Program-made: the position numbers and the translations under genes
Shown here: positions 45,734-54,739 of the stretch, in pieces
How positions within the stretch are numbered: position 1 is the first letter of the stretch
Layout of the letters: each line of letters opens with the position of its first letter
Notes under the pieces: model-generated
What the model was told of the DNA's origin: nothing
The model's input: only the letters and a program-made list of their open reading frames with translations
Databases searched by the model: none
NCBI RefSeq assembly: GCF_004340205.1
Contig: NZ_SLWB01000009.1
Span: 86,662-150,661, forward strand
Origin: Acetobacteroides hydrogenigenes
GTDB lineage: Bacteria > Bacteroidota > Bacteroidia > Bacteroidales > ZOR0009
DNA length: 64,000 nt
Reading direction: 5' to 3'

Positions 45734-46333
45734 CTACACATCGTACAGCTGGCCGTTTTCGTACATAAGGATTAGCCTATTCAGGTACTTATCATCGCCT
45801 TCGGCATCGAAGCTCGACTTGAGGTTCGAGCCAAAAAGCCTTGCCAGCGACTGCCAGCAGAATGCCGAGAACGATCCCCGAAGCTCCTTTACGATGCTGT
45901 AGGATGTTCGCCCAGTTTCCCTATCGATTAGCTTTAGCAGCAATCGGCCCTGCGAAATGGTAAGGCGCTTTAGCGGCTCTTCGAACTCGTCACGAAGCCT
46001 CTTCTCGGCCTCCTTGATGTACTTTTCGCGATCCTTCTTGCCCTTAATCTTGGCAACATCGGCCTCCATGCTCATCAGCATATTACGGGCCATTATGGCG
46101 TAGGGGTAAACCTTCTTTAGGTTGTACACCAGCCGACGATACTTGGCCTCGTCGCGCGGCTTTTTAAACTTATGCCAAGGGAAAACGTATATCTTGCTTA
46201 TCGTAAAGTTATTCAGCGTATCGCCCTCTACCACCACCTTGTTGGGTATGGTAAACGGATCTTGCGCAAGCGATTGCTTTACGCATAGCACCATTGCCAC
46301 TAGCAGCACTATACAAACGAATCTTTTTACCAT
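45734..46333 (-). CDS. DUF4294 periplasmic protein
   Basis: ATG at 46333 gives a 199-residue protein with a signal peptide (MVKRFVCIVLLVAMVLCVKQSLAQ); the in-frame ATG at 46372 would hide it. The mature part matches DUF4294: KIYVFPWHKFKKPRDEAKYRRLVYNLKKVYPYAIMARNML, then LTISQGRLLLKLIDRETGRTSYSIVKELRGS. It is a conserved Bacteroidota family of unknown role. Confidence 0.87.
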   Translation of the reverse strand: MVKRFVCIVLLVAMVLCVKQSLAQDPFTIPNKVVVEGDTLNNFTISKIYVFPWHKFKKPRDEAKYRRLVYNLKKVYPYAIMARNMLMSMEADVAKIKGKKDREKYIKEAEKRLRDEFEEPLKRLTISQGRLLLKLIDRETGRTSYSIVKELRGSFSAFCWQSLARLFGSNLKSSFDAEGDDKYLNRLILMYENGQLYDV

Positions 46334-46469
46334 AGCACTTTGTTTACGCCATCTTACTACAAAATGTTGCAAAGGTAAGAATAAGCCTTAGATCCGTTGT
46401 AAAAATAGCAATTGTTAAGTAATTTGGGGCTCACCGTAAGGCAAACTCCATCTAACAACAAAAAGCATC

Positions 46470-46958
46470 ATGGATAAGAATAAGCGAAAGTACTCCAACG
46501 ATGAGATAACCGTGTACTGGCGCCCAACGGAATGCGTACATGCCTCCATCTGCTTCACCGAGCTGCTATCGGTGTTCAACCCGCAAAAGCGGCCTTGGGT
46601 TAACATGAGCGGTGCTTCTACCGAGGCCATTATCGATATCGTGAACCGCTGCCCAACCCGCGCCCTTACCTTTAGCTGGAACGATGGGGCAAAGAACGAC
46701 ACCGAGACCTCGGAAAAGGTTGAGAAGGACATGAAGGGCATCCAACAGGAGTTTGCCGGGGTAAAGCACGAGGATAAGCCCGCCGAGGTTAAGGTTATGC
46801 GCAACGGACCACTGCTGATTACGGGTTCATTTAGAATGATAGGCCCCGATGGCAACGAGATGAAACGCCTACAGATGGCCTCGATCTGCCGCTGCGGCCA
46901 AAGCGGAAGCCTCCCCTTCTGCGATGGCAGCCACTTTAAGGCAGGGTTCGAGGGTTGA
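46470..46958 (+). CDS. Fer4_19 plus CDGSH iron-sulfur protein
   Basis: This 162-residue protein has two cluster domains. Residues 1-75 carry the divergent 4Fe-4S mono-cluster pattern ([18 protein letters not shown], then [10 protein letters not shown]). The C-terminus carries a CDGSH [2Fe-2S] site ([18 protein letters not shown]; ligands Cys, Cys, Cys, His). Between them lies a strand-rich linker with [16 protein letters not shown]. The domain pair is common in bacteria. It is cytoplasmic; an electron-transfer or cluster-transfer role is likely but unproven. Its C-terminal half resembles the small CDGSH protein downstream. Confidence 0.9.
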   Translation: MDKNKRKYSNDEITVYWRPTECVHASICFTELLSVFNPQKRPWVNMSGASTEAIIDIVNRCPTRALTFSWNDGAKNDTETSEKVEKDMKGIQQEFAGVKHEDKPAEVKVMRNGPLLITGSFRMIGPDGNEMKRLQMASICRCGQSGSLPFCDGSHFKAGFEG

Positions 46959-46974
46959 GGCGAGGGAGCAGCAA

Positions 46975-47035
46975 GTGGTGATAATGTCTTAACCTACCCC
47001 TACCTCCCGCCTTTGCGGGAGGATAATGCGCCTCT
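46975..47035. repeat. Dispersed repeat with inverted GCGGGAGG core
   Basis: The CCTACCTCCCGCCTTTGCGGGAGG palindrome and following ATAATGCGCCTCTAT match the words at 3738-3766 and 4868-4910. A tract of TAATATCTAACGTCTAAAG-type words follows before the next gene, and the 47412-47433 stretch holds a CCCCTCC/GGAGGGG palindrome. Confidence 0.5.
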
Positions 47036-47132
47036 ATTAGGCAATAGTAGGAAGTACACATCCTTAGCCAAACAGTAATGCCCCAAGTACCTCAAGCAAA
47101 TCTAATATCTAACGTCTAAAGTCTAATATCTC

Positions 47133-47330
47133 ATGGAAGATCAAAAGAAAACCGCCGAACCAGCCGCCACCGTTACCATAACCGGAAGGGGGCCCATTCA
47201 CATCGAAGGCCGATTCGAGCTTATAGATGCCAGCGGAGCCAAGCTCGCTGTAGAAAACAACCTGATTAAGATTTGCGGCTGTGGCCGCTCGCAGAACATG
47301 CCGCTCTGCGACGGGACGCATAAGAAGTAG
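47133..47330 (+). CDS. Small CDGSH iron-sulfur protein
   Basis: This 65-residue protein contains one CDGSH domain, CGCGRSQNMPLCDGTH, fitting CxCxx(S/T)xxxPxCDGxH. Its strand-rich N-terminal half (GRGPIHIEGRFELIDASGAK) resembles the C-terminal half of the 46470 protein, so the two probably share an origin by duplication. It would bind a [2Fe-2S] cluster in the mitoNEET manner. They are separated by 174 bases of repeat, so they are unlikely to be cotranscribed. Confidence 0.85.
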   Translation: MEDQKKTAEPAATVTITGRGPIHIEGRFELIDASGAKLAVENNLIKICGCGRSQNMPLCDGTHKK

Positions 47331-47516
47331 CCTGATCACCTACATTGATATAAACATAAGCAAGCTCGTTAAAAGCAGATCGAATCATAAGCTAAGGTCG
47401 CCAAGGGCGTATTCCCCTCCTTTTCAAGGAGGGGAGTCTCACCAAATCCACCTCCCGCCATCCATCTAAAGCATATAATCCGTATCTTTCGGATCACGTA
47501 AACCTAACCTAACCAT

Positions 47517-48290
47517 ATGCGTCATTTTTTCAGAGGGCTTAGCTTGGCTTTTCGCGGCTATGGCCGATCGCTTAGCGTTATCTCGGCCTGCGGGCTAAGC
47601 TGGGTATTCATCTTTCCGGCTCTTATCCTTGTGCTCAACCTATTTTTGGGCGGCAGCCTAGCCACCCAGCTAACCAACCTGGCCACCGACTGGGTTCGCG
47701 AGGCCATCCCCTTCTCGATCGGCGACAGCTGGCTGGCCAGCTCGGTACGCACGCTGGCGGCCTTCTTCGTATGGCTGTCGCTCTTCTTCATCATGGTGTA
47801 CGTTGGGGGCACCCTGCTGCTGATCCTCCTATCGCCCGTGCTGGCCTACGTATCGGAGAAGGTAGACGGCCACCTAACGGGCCGCGACTACCCCTTTCGC
47901 TTGGGCGAGTTCCTGAGCGATATCCTGCGCGGCATCCGCATAGCCCTACGTAACCTCACGGTAGAGGTAGGCATCACCGTTGCATCGTTCTTTGTGGGGC
48001 TGATACCCCTCGTTGGATTTCTGGTGCCACCCTTCCTGTTTGTCGTTGCGGCCTACTTCTACGGCTTCGCGTTTATGGACTACACGCTGGAGCGGCACCG
48101 CTACACCGTTCGCCAGAGCATTGCCGCGGTGGGGCACCACAAGGGCACGGCCATCGGCCTAGGCTCGGTGTACATGCTGCTTACCACCATCCCCTTTATC
48201 GGCTTTGCGCTGGCCGGGTTCGTGTCGATCCTCTCGGTGGCGGCCGCCACCATTGCGGCTACTGAGATCGTAGAAAAGAGCGAGCCATAA
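47517..48290 (+). CDS. EI24-domain membrane protein
   Basis: This 257-residue protein has five to six TM segments and the EI24 (CysZ-like) pattern: FRGLSLAFRGY at the start, YVGGTLLLILLSPVLAYVSEKVDGHLTGRDYPF, LIPLVGFLVPPFLFVVAAYFYGFAFMDYTLERHR, and a final FIGFALAGFVSILSVAAATIAATE. CysZ is a sulfate permease in E. coli; the same role is only a possibility here. The gene is visibly GC-rich, with heavy codon bias, like its neighbours on the left. Confidence 0.87.
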   Translation: MRHFFRGLSLAFRGYGRSLSVISACGLSWVFIFPALILVLNLFLGGSLATQLTNLATDWVREAIPFSIGDSWLASSVRTLAAFFVWLSLFFIMVYVGGTLLLILLSPVLAYVSEKVDGHLTGRDYPFRLGEFLSDILRGIRIALRNLTVEVGITVASFFVGLIPLVGFLVPPFLFVVAAYFYGFAFMDYTLERHRYTVRQSIAAVGHHKGTAIGLGSVYMLLTTIPFIGFALAGFVSILSVAAATIAATEIVEKSEP

Positions 48291-48407
48291 AATTTATCTA
48301 TTTTCTATTAATTAGCTTTTATGTGCTCCATAATATGCCATATTTAGCAACATCTGCTAATTTTGATGTCGTTATGTTATTTTTATTAACTAAAAATTAT
48401 TTTAACG

Positions 48408-48875
48408 ATGACCAACAAAGTAAGTGCCGAGGTTACCGAGGCAATGATGGCCGAGTTTAAGAAGGACATGGAGGCCATTAAGGCCAAGTATCCTTGGCTG
48501 ATTAGCTTAACGGAAGAAGAGCGCAACAGCGGACTTCGCATTGGTGACAAAACCTACACCTTCGTTTCTAAAGTAGTTGAGTACGTTGATTCACATCCCG
48601 AATACCTACCCAGCTACATTAATGTTGCCGAGTTAAAGAAGGACTTTAAGCTATGGAACGATCTTTACACCATGCTAAGATTGAACACCCTTCTTTCTAA
48701 TGCCATTACCGATACCGCCATTCAGGCAGGTAACGAGGCTATGGAGGCTGCGCTATCGTACTACAGTTCGGTTAAGGAAGCCGCCAAACGCGGTGCCCCT
48801 GGTGCTCAAACTATTTACGATGAGCTAAGAGCCCGTTTTGCTGGACGTCCTGTAAAAAAAGAAGCCGCAAAATAG
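48408..48875 (+). CDS. Conserved small helical protein, unknown
   Basis: This 155-residue soluble helical protein has hallmarks LTEEERNSGLRIGDKTYTFV, NVAELKKDFKLWNDLYTM, and an alanine-rich C-terminal helix. I recall similar sequences (GDK-x-FV and L-L-x-D motifs) as hypothetical proteins in several phyla, without known function. It lies just before array C and an AT-rich restriction-type island. A TAATTTTG element at 48358-48365 may be its -7. Confidence 0.62.
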   Translation: MTNKVSAEVTEAMMAEFKKDMEAIKAKYPWLISLTEEERNSGLRIGDKTYTFVSKVVEYVDSHPEYLPSYINVAELKKDFKLWNDLYTMLRLNTLLSNAITDTAIQAGNEAMEAALSYYSSVKEAAKRGAPGAQTIYDELRARFAGRPVKKEAAK

Positions 48876-48973
48876 TAAAGGCTTAGGGCTCCTTCACACG
48901 ATGTACAAAGAGGTTCAGAAGAACCTCTTTTGCTATTTCCCCCTGATACGGAAGTATAAAGAAATACCTTCAA

Positions 48974-49215
48974 TGGTACTTTTTAATACTTTGAAAGTAC
49001 TTAAAAGTCCCTTCAAAGTATTAAAAGATATTTTGAAGAGACTAATTAGGAGTTAGAAAGTAGATAAAAGTACTTTCTAACTATTTAAAAATACTTTTAC
49101 GCGACCTTTTAATAGTTCGAAACTATTTAAAAGTAGTTTGAAACTACTAATTAGTCGGTAAGAACTATAAAAAGATAGTTTCTAGGTACTTTTTTATAGT
49201 TTGAAACGACTTTTT
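48974..49215. repeat. About-21-bp repeat array C (AT-rich)
   Basis: TTAAAAG/TAATTAG cores recur at about 48983, 49001, 49021, 49043, 49064, 49085, 49127, 49148 and 49168, mostly 20-22 bases apart, alternating with TTTGAAA and GTACTTT words. Individual units diverge strongly. No frame is open across it. Confidence 0.6.
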
Positions 49216-49507
49216 TCTCGGTTTTTGAGTGGTCTTAAACATATCATACTATTAAATATCAACCCAATACATCATTACATAGAGTAAACTCAGAATTAAA
49301 ATTATTAGGACAAAAAGAATCCTATTTTAGTTTTATAACTATTTTTGAGAGGTCTTCAAGCAAGTAAACTAAGATTAGTTTATAACAGAACTATTAACTG
49401 CAAACTAATTACAATAGTTTTCAATTGATGATATTACAAATTGAATCACGAGTTCTTACTGTGAACCCAAAAAGTAAAGAATAGTTTCTTTTAGAAAACT
49501 GACATTT

Positions 49508-50764
49508 ATGAATTTTATAGATTTATTTTCAGGAGCCGGCGGACTATCAGAAGGTTTTATACGTGCTGGTTTTACCCCTATTGCTCACGTGGAAATAGAT
49601 AAGGCTGCATGTAACACTTTAAGGACAAGGGCTGCATTCCACTACTTTAGAAGAGAAAACAATTTAACACCGTATATCAATTATCTGAAGAATAAGATAA
49701 CAAGAACAGAACTTTATGCATTAGTACCCCAAATAGAAATAGAATCTGTTATAAATACACCTATTGGCAATGATACAAATCGAACAATCTTCGAAAGAAT
49801 AGATAACCTAAGAGAAGCAAAAAATCAAGCGGAGATCGACCTCATAGTCGGTGGACCTCCATGCCAAGCCTATTCTGTGGCAGGAAGATCAAGAGACGAG
49901 AACAAAATGGTTGGCGACTCAAGAAACTTCTTATTTGTTGAGTATGCTAAATATTTAGAGTACTATCACCCCCGATTTTTTGTTTTTGAAAATGTTATTG
50001 GCTTACGTTCAGCCAAAACGCCAAAAGGAGTTCGATACCTTGATATGATGCTAGCGCTTTTTGCAGAAAAAGGATATCGAGCAGAGTATCGTGTTTTAGA
50101 GGCAAAGGATTTTGGAGTACTACAGAATAGGCGCAGAATTATCATTATTGGGAAAAGAAATGGAGAAGAGGGCTTCTACCCAGAATTCGAAAAGATTAAT
50201 CTAGACGTAACCGTATCCGAAATATTTAAAGACCTTCCCGAGCTAGATGCTGGCGCAGGCAGCTTCTTTGAAACCAAGTATAAGCCCTATAACGGGAACT
50301 ACCTATTCGATGCCCATATACGAAATGGCTTAGACTTTACTACACTACATATAGCAAGGCCCAATGCGGAACAGGATAAGGAGATCTATAAAATTGCCGT
50401 TCAGAAATGGAATAAGAATCATGAGAGATTAAACTATAATGATTTACCAAGCTATTTAAAGTCGCATAATAATGTAAAGTCTTTTACCGATAGGTTTAAG
50501 GTAGTTGCTGGCGACCTTAACCATTCACAGACCATTGTTGCCCATATATGTAAAGATGGGCATTACTATATTCACCCAGACATTAAGCAAAACAGATCGA
50601 TAACACCACGAGAAGCAGCACGTCTCCAATCTTTCCCCGACGATTACTACTTTGAAGGTGTTACGGAAAAACCAAGTAGGACTGCTGCATTTAAACAAAT
50701 AGGAAATGCTGTTCCCCCTCTAATGGCAGAAAAAATTGCAACAAAAATAATAGACCTATTATGA
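49508..50764 (+). CDS. DNA (cytosine-5) methyltransferase
   Basis: This 418-residue methyltransferase has all key C5-MTase motifs: I FIDLFSGAGGLSEGF, IV GGPPCQAYSVAGR with catalytic Cys119, VI FENV (Glu161), VIII QNRRRIIIIG, IX/TRD region, and X QIGNAVPPLMA at the C-terminus. An insertion of about 90 residues between motifs I and IV carries RRENNLTPYINYLKNKITR. It should methylate cytosine at a short motif set by the TRD. It is AT-rich and overlaps the ATPase gene by four bases (ATGA), so the two are coupled. Confidence 0.94.
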   Translation: MNFIDLFSGAGGLSEGFIRAGFTPIAHVEIDKAACNTLRTRAAFHYFRRENNLTPYINYLKNKITRTELYALVPQIEIESVINTPIGNDTNRTIFERIDNLREAKNQAEIDLIVGGPPCQAYSVAGRSRDENKMVGDSRNFLFVEYAKYLEYYHPRFFVFENVIGLRSAKTPKGVRYLDMMLALFAEKGYRAEYRVLEAKDFGVLQNRRRIIIIGKRNGEEGFYPEFEKINLDVTVSEIFKDLPELDAGAGSFFETKYKPYNGNYLFDAHIRNGLDFTTLHIARPNAEQDKEIYKIAVQKWNKNHERLNYNDLPSYLKSHNNVKSFTDRFKVVAGDLNHSQTIVAHICKDGHYYIHPDIKQNRSITPREAARLQSFPDDYYFEGVTEKPSRTAAFKQIGNAVPPLMAEKIATKIIDLL

Positions 50765-52617
50765 ATGACGACACTTTAGTACTAAAATTTGACCCTAACA
50801 CTATTGAACACCTAGGCATTTCCCTTTATTCAAAACTACCAAGTGTACTTTCCGAACTAGTATCTAATTCATGGGATGCAGATGCGGATAATATTAAAAT
50901 TGATTTCATTGATAAAGGAAACACCAAAGAAATATCATATTCAGATGATGGAGAAGGGATGCTATATGAAGAACTTCAAAATAAATATTTAGTTATTGGT
51001 AGAAACCGTAGAAAATCAACTGATTCAGAACTAACTAAAAAAGGACGCAAGGTTATAGGAAAAAAAGGCCTTGGGAAGTTATCTGTTTTTGGGATTTGCA
51101 ATATTATTGAAGTAATTTCAATAAAAGATGGTTTAAAAAACCATTTTATTATGAACATCTCGGAAATTAGAAAAAGCAAAGAACAATCATACTCTCCACA
51201 AATAATAGTAAAAAACGAAGCAACTGACGAGAACAATGGAACAACATTATTACTCAAAGAGATAAAAAGAAAATCATCATTTGAATTAGATAAAATTGCT
51301 TTAGGTCTATCAAAAAAGTTTTTAATATTTGATAGAATGAACACCGATTTCTATTTCAATGGAGAATTAAACACCACTATTACAAATGAATTAAAGTTTA
51401 AAGAATTAAACATTCAATTTGAATGGAAATTTCCCGACGATAAATACGATAATAATTATGAATATTGGAACAATGTAAATGGACATATATATACATTAGA
51501 AACACCTGTAAAAGATACTGAAATGAGAGGTATATTTTTAACCTCTAGAGGTAAGATAGTAAATATTGCAGAATTTTATGGAGCGAGAGATAACGATCAA
51601 TTTCACAGTTATGTTACTGGATACTTAGAAGTTGATTTCATCGATGAATTTGACGAAGATGTGATCTCAACTGATCGTCATTCGCTAAATTGGGAACATG
51701 AAAAAACAAAAGACCTGCAAGATTACATACAAAAAGTAATTAAAAAAATTGGTTCTGAATGGAAAATTAAAAGAGCCAATATAAAAAGAGAATCTATAAA
51801 AGACACTAAAGATTTAGACATTCAAGAATGGCAAAATAAACTACCATCATATGAAAGAGATTTAAGCAATAAAATAATTTATCCAATCCTTGAAAATTCA
51901 AATATTGATATTGACGAATCAAGCCAGATAATTGGAAATGTAATTGACAAATTCGACAATAAAACATTTAAAGATTACGCTTCAAAAATTGCAGAAATTT
52001 CAAGACCAGAAGATATACCAAATTTACTAAATCTAATGGACGAATGGAAATCAATCGAATCAAAGCAATTTAGAGATTTGGCATATTCTCGAATTGAGGT
52101 AATCAAACAATTTGAAGAATACATAGATACAGACACCAATGAAGTCCCAACATTACATAACTTTTTAAAAAAATTTTCATGGCTTTTAGACCCTAGAATA
52201 CTGGAATTTAAAGATGAAGTAAAATATTCCAAACTACTAAAAGAATCCTACCCTGATGAATCTCTCGATGAAAAAGATCGAAGAATTGACTTTTTATGCA
52301 GTAACGCTTTAGGTGAAATTCTTTATGTTATAGAAATAAAAAGAAGCACTTACAAAGTAGATGAAAAAGCACTAGAACAAGCGTACGAATATGGAGCTTT
52401 TTTAAAAGAAAAATATGCTTCTCATACTGGCTTTTCAAGAGTTGTGTGTTACATTGTGGGTGGTTCAAAAAAATCTGAAGATTTCAAATTTAGATCAAAA
52501 GAAAAAACTTATTTTCAATCAGGGGAAGTTTTTGTAAAGACATATATAGAACTATTAGAACAATCAAAAGAATATCATAAGGAATTTATTGAAGCATATA
52601 AAATTTACAACAGTTAA
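50761..52617 (+). CDS. GHKL (MORC/MutL-like) ATPase fused to a PD-(D/E)xK-like nuclease
   Basis: This 618-residue protein has the GHKL ATP-binding motifs: N-box SELVSNSWDADADNI, DDGEGM (G1) and IGKKGLGKLSVF (G2). A helical middle part follows, then a C-terminal domain with RRIDFLCSN (Asp510), IEIKRS (Glu525, Lys527) and Gln540 in LEQAYEYG, a D-x14-ExK-x12-Q layout of Shedu/DUF4263-type restriction-like nucleases. GHKL-nuclease proteins next to DNA methyltransferases were described by Iyer, Abhiman and Aravind as MORC/MutL-like restriction systems. Gene coupling and AT richness fit. The cleavage target is unknown. Confidence 0.85.
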   Translation: MNDDTLVLKFDPNTIEHLGISLYSKLPSVLSELVSNSWDADADNIKIDFIDKGNTKEISYSDDGEGMLYEELQNKYLVIGRNRRKSTDSELTKKGRKVIGKKGLGKLSVFGICNIIEVISIKDGLKNHFIMNISEIRKSKEQSYSPQIIVKNEATDENNGTTLLLKEIKRKSSFELDKIALGLSKKFLIFDRMNTDFYFNGELNTTITNELKFKELNIQFEWKFPDDKYDNNYEYWNNVNGHIYTLETPVKDTEMRGIFLTSRGKIVNIAEFYGARDNDQFHSYVTGYLEVDFIDEFDEDVISTDRHSLNWEHEKTKDLQDYIQKVIKKIGSEWKIKRANIKRESIKDTKDLDIQEWQNKLPSYERDLSNKIIYPILENSNIDIDESSQIIGNVIDKFDNKTFKDYASKIAEISRPEDIPNLLNLMDEWKSIESKQFRDLAYSRIEVIKQFEEYIDTDTNEVPTLHNFLKKFSWLLDPRILEFKDEVKYSKLLKESYPDESLDEKDRRIDFLCSNALGEILYVIEIKRSTYKVDEKALEQAYEYGAFLKEKYASHTGFSRVVCYIVGGSKKSEDFKFRSKEKTYFQSGEVFVKTYIELLEQSKEYHKEFIEAYKIYNS

Positions 52618-52708
52618 AACAATTATGCACTGCATAGTATAACCTACATTGTTGTGAATTAAACTTGCCATATTTTCATCGCCATCAGATATAAGAATCA
52701 AAAATAAA

Positions 52709-52738
52709 AAATGCCGCCCCATACACAGGTCGGCATTT
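52709..52738. terminator. Bidirectional terminator
   Basis: AAATGCCG and CGGCATTT pair across 14 bases with AT-rich tails on both sides, between the ATPase gene and convergent rsmI. Confidence 0.7.
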
Positions 52739-52771
52739 CTATTTTTCATTTTTCACTTTTCGTTTTTCATC

Positions 52772-53518
52772 CTACTCCACCCACTCGTCCGAGTCGAACT
52801 CCTCGTCCTCGTCGTTGCGGTACTTGTTCTTCTTCTTGGTCTCCTTTTGGGTTAGCCCCTCCACGATGATGACGATTTCGCCCTTTACCTCCTTAGCGCT
52901 GAAGTGGGCGATGAGCTCGGCCAAGGTTCCGCGGGCGTTCTCCTCGTAGAGCTTGGTGAGCTCTCGCGATACGGAGGCCTTGCGGTCGGGGCCCATGAAC
53001 TCGGCCAGCTGGGTGAGCGTCTTTACCAGGCGGTGGGGCGACTCGTAGAAGACAATGGTGCGATCCTCGGTAGCCATCTTCTCGAGCCGGGTTTGGCGGC
53101 CCTTCTTCTGGGGTAGGAATCCCTCGAACACGAACTTATCGCAGGGCAGACCGCTGTTTACCAGCGCGGGCACAAAGGCCGTTGCGCCGGGCAGGCACTC
53201 CACATCGATGTCGCGCTCTAGGCAGGTGCGCACCAGCAGAAAGCCAGGATCGGAGATGCCCGGCGTACCGGCATCCGAAATCAGGGCAACCGACTGTCCG
53301 GCACCGATAAGGTCGGCTACCATATCGACGGTTTTGTGCTCGTTAAACTTATGGTGGCTCTGCAGCTTTGCCTGTATGCTGAAGTGCTTAAGCAGGATGG
53401 CCGACTTGCGGGTATCCTCGGCAAGTATTACGTTGACGCTTTTCAGCACGTTGATGGCCCGCAGGGTCATATCCTCGAGATTGCCAATGGGCGTTGGAAC
53501 AATGTAGAGCTTAGACAT
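52772..53518 (-). CDS. rsmI: 16S rRNA (cytidine1402-2'-O)-methyltransferase
   Basis: This 248-residue tetrapyrrole-methylase-fold enzyme has LYIVPTPIGNLEDMTLRA, ALISDAGTPGISDPGF, CLPGATAFVPALVNSGL and FYESPHRLVKTL, all typical of RsmI. The C-terminus has an acidic tail (EDEEFDSDEWVE). It 2'-O-methylates C1402 in the 16S rRNA. It is convergent with the restriction island, which seems to have been inserted upstream of it. Confidence 0.96.
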   Translation of the reverse strand: MSKLYIVPTPIGNLEDMTLRAINVLKSVNVILAEDTRKSAILLKHFSIQAKLQSHHKFNEHKTVDMVADLIGAGQSVALISDAGTPGISDPGFLLVRTCLERDIDVECLPGATAFVPALVNSGLPCDKFVFEGFLPQKKGRQTRLEKMATEDRTIVFYESPHRLVKTLTQLAEFMGPDRKASVSRELTKLYEENARGTLAELIAHFSAKEVKGEIVIIVEGLTQKETKKKNKYRNDEDEEFDSDEWVE

Positions 53519-53573
53519 GAAATGGTTCCGATTTTTAGATATTAGATGCTAGACGTTAGATTTAGACGGCATC

Positions 53574-53600
53574 CCTGTCAGAGTTTAAAATTCTGACAGG
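53574..53600. repeat. Palindromic CCTGTCAGA repeat
   Basis: CCTGTCAGA-gtttaaaat-TCTGACAGG, a 9-bp perfect stem with AT core. It is similar in style to the CCTTTCAGG palindrome at 9512 and may serve as a terminator. Confidence 0.5.
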
Positions 53601-53704
53601 AGTAGCTCTCGACAGCATCGATGCTTTTTACATCGGCAGCTTTTAAAACCCACCCCTGCCCATCCAAGGGAGGTGATAATCTACGTTGAATGATCGTTGT
53701 AGCG

Positions 53705-53757
53705 ATTCTTCCGTCTAACTCCGGTTTAACTTCCGAATAAATTCCGTTTAACTTCTA
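53705..53757. repeat. Short-period TTCCGTTTAACTTC-type tract
   Basis: CTTCCGTCTAACTCC, GGTTTAACTTCC, AATTCCGTTTAACTTC occur in a row. A matching tract is at 55484-55532, on the other side of the tdk gene. Confidence 0.45.
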
Positions 53758-53758
53758 C

Positions 53759-54670
53759 CTAGACGAACTTCCTCTGTAGCAAATCTACGAGCAGGTTGGC
53801 GGCCTCCGACGAGGCATCCCAGCTATGGTTCTCCTGGATGTAGATTAGGGCCTGGTCGAGCGATTCGAGCCCGTTGAGCTTGGCGATGGTATCCTCATAG
53901 GCATGGGCATCACCCTTAAAGAGCTCCTTAATGAGGAAGAACTTATCGTTAAAGCTGATGGCCTTTCGGAGATCGGCAATGTGGTTGTGCTGGAGCTTCG
54001 AGGCCAAATCAGCTTGCCTATTTGTCGATATTACCTCGTTTAGGAAGGTTCGTTGCCCCTCAAACTTATCGGCAAGACGCTGGTCGGCCTTATGATGCTT
54101 CTCTTCCACCTTTTGGGGCTCTACGGCAGGGGCAGGCTTATGCTCCACCTCCGCCACCGGCTTTTCCTCCTCAAGGGGTAGCAGCTCAAAGTCGAACTTC
54201 ATTTCTGCGGCCTTTGCGCTGCTGTTTATGGCTCCGGCAAGGCTCGATATCGATTCAAGAATTGGGATGGCCTCTTCGGTGGTAAGCCTAGGCTGCTCCT
54301 CCACCTCCTTTGTGCGCCCGGCCAGCGGCTGAAAGTCTGGCACCACCAGCCCCTCCAAATCCGAAGATGGCTGAGGTTTAACGGCAGGGGCAGGCGCAGC
54401 CTTTTGGGGCTCCTCGTCCTGTATCTCGTAAAAAACACCCCTAAGGTTGGTGCTGCTCGAGGCCACGCTAGATTCGTGGCTTGCCGTAAAGTTATCAACA
54501 GGTGCTGTCGAAATATTTTTAAGCTGAGCGTAAAGCGCCTTGAGCTTATCTAAGGCAATTTCTCGCTCAATATCTGGAATTTGACGGTTACTCTCCCATT
54601 CGGTCACAAGCTCAACGAGCTGCTTTAGCTCGGATGAAATTGTTGGTAAGTTCTTCGGTGTATGTGCCAT
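53759..54670 (-). CDS. Conserved protein with linker and helical C-terminal domain
   Basis: This 303-residue soluble protein has three parts. A helical N-terminal 45 residues (SSELKQLVELVTEWESNRQIPDIEREIALDKLKALYAQLKNI) is followed by a long low-complexity linker rich in Pro, Ala and Glu (about 80-200). The C-terminal 90 residues are helical (FEGQRTFLNEVISTNRQADLASKLQHNHIADLRKAISFNDKFF). The family is recalled as hypothetical in Bacteroidales. The layout suggests a tethered adaptor. It is divergent from tdk. Confidence 0.7.
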   Translation of the reverse strand: MAHTPKNLPTISSELKQLVELVTEWESNRQIPDIEREIALDKLKALYAQLKNISTAPVDNFTASHESSVASSSTNLRGVFYEIQDEEPQKAAPAPAVKPQPSSDLEGLVVPDFQPLAGRTKEVEEQPRLTTEEAIPILESISSLAGAINSSAKAAEMKFDFELLPLEEEKPVAEVEHKPAPAVEPQKVEEKHHKADQRLADKFEGQRTFLNEVISTNRQADLASKLQHNHIADLRKAISFNDKFFLIKELFKGDAHAYEDTIAKLNGLESLDQALIYIQENHSWDASSEAANLLVDLLQRKFV

Positions 54671-54739
54671 TAATTCGATAAAAAGGACTAAAAAATAATA
54701 CTTTTGTAAATGTAGTCATATTAAATGCATTCATAGAAT

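Noticed and set aside
54022..54285. 87-residue Pro-rich frame
   Set aside because: Shadow of the Pro/Ala/Glu linker of the minus-strand 53759 gene.
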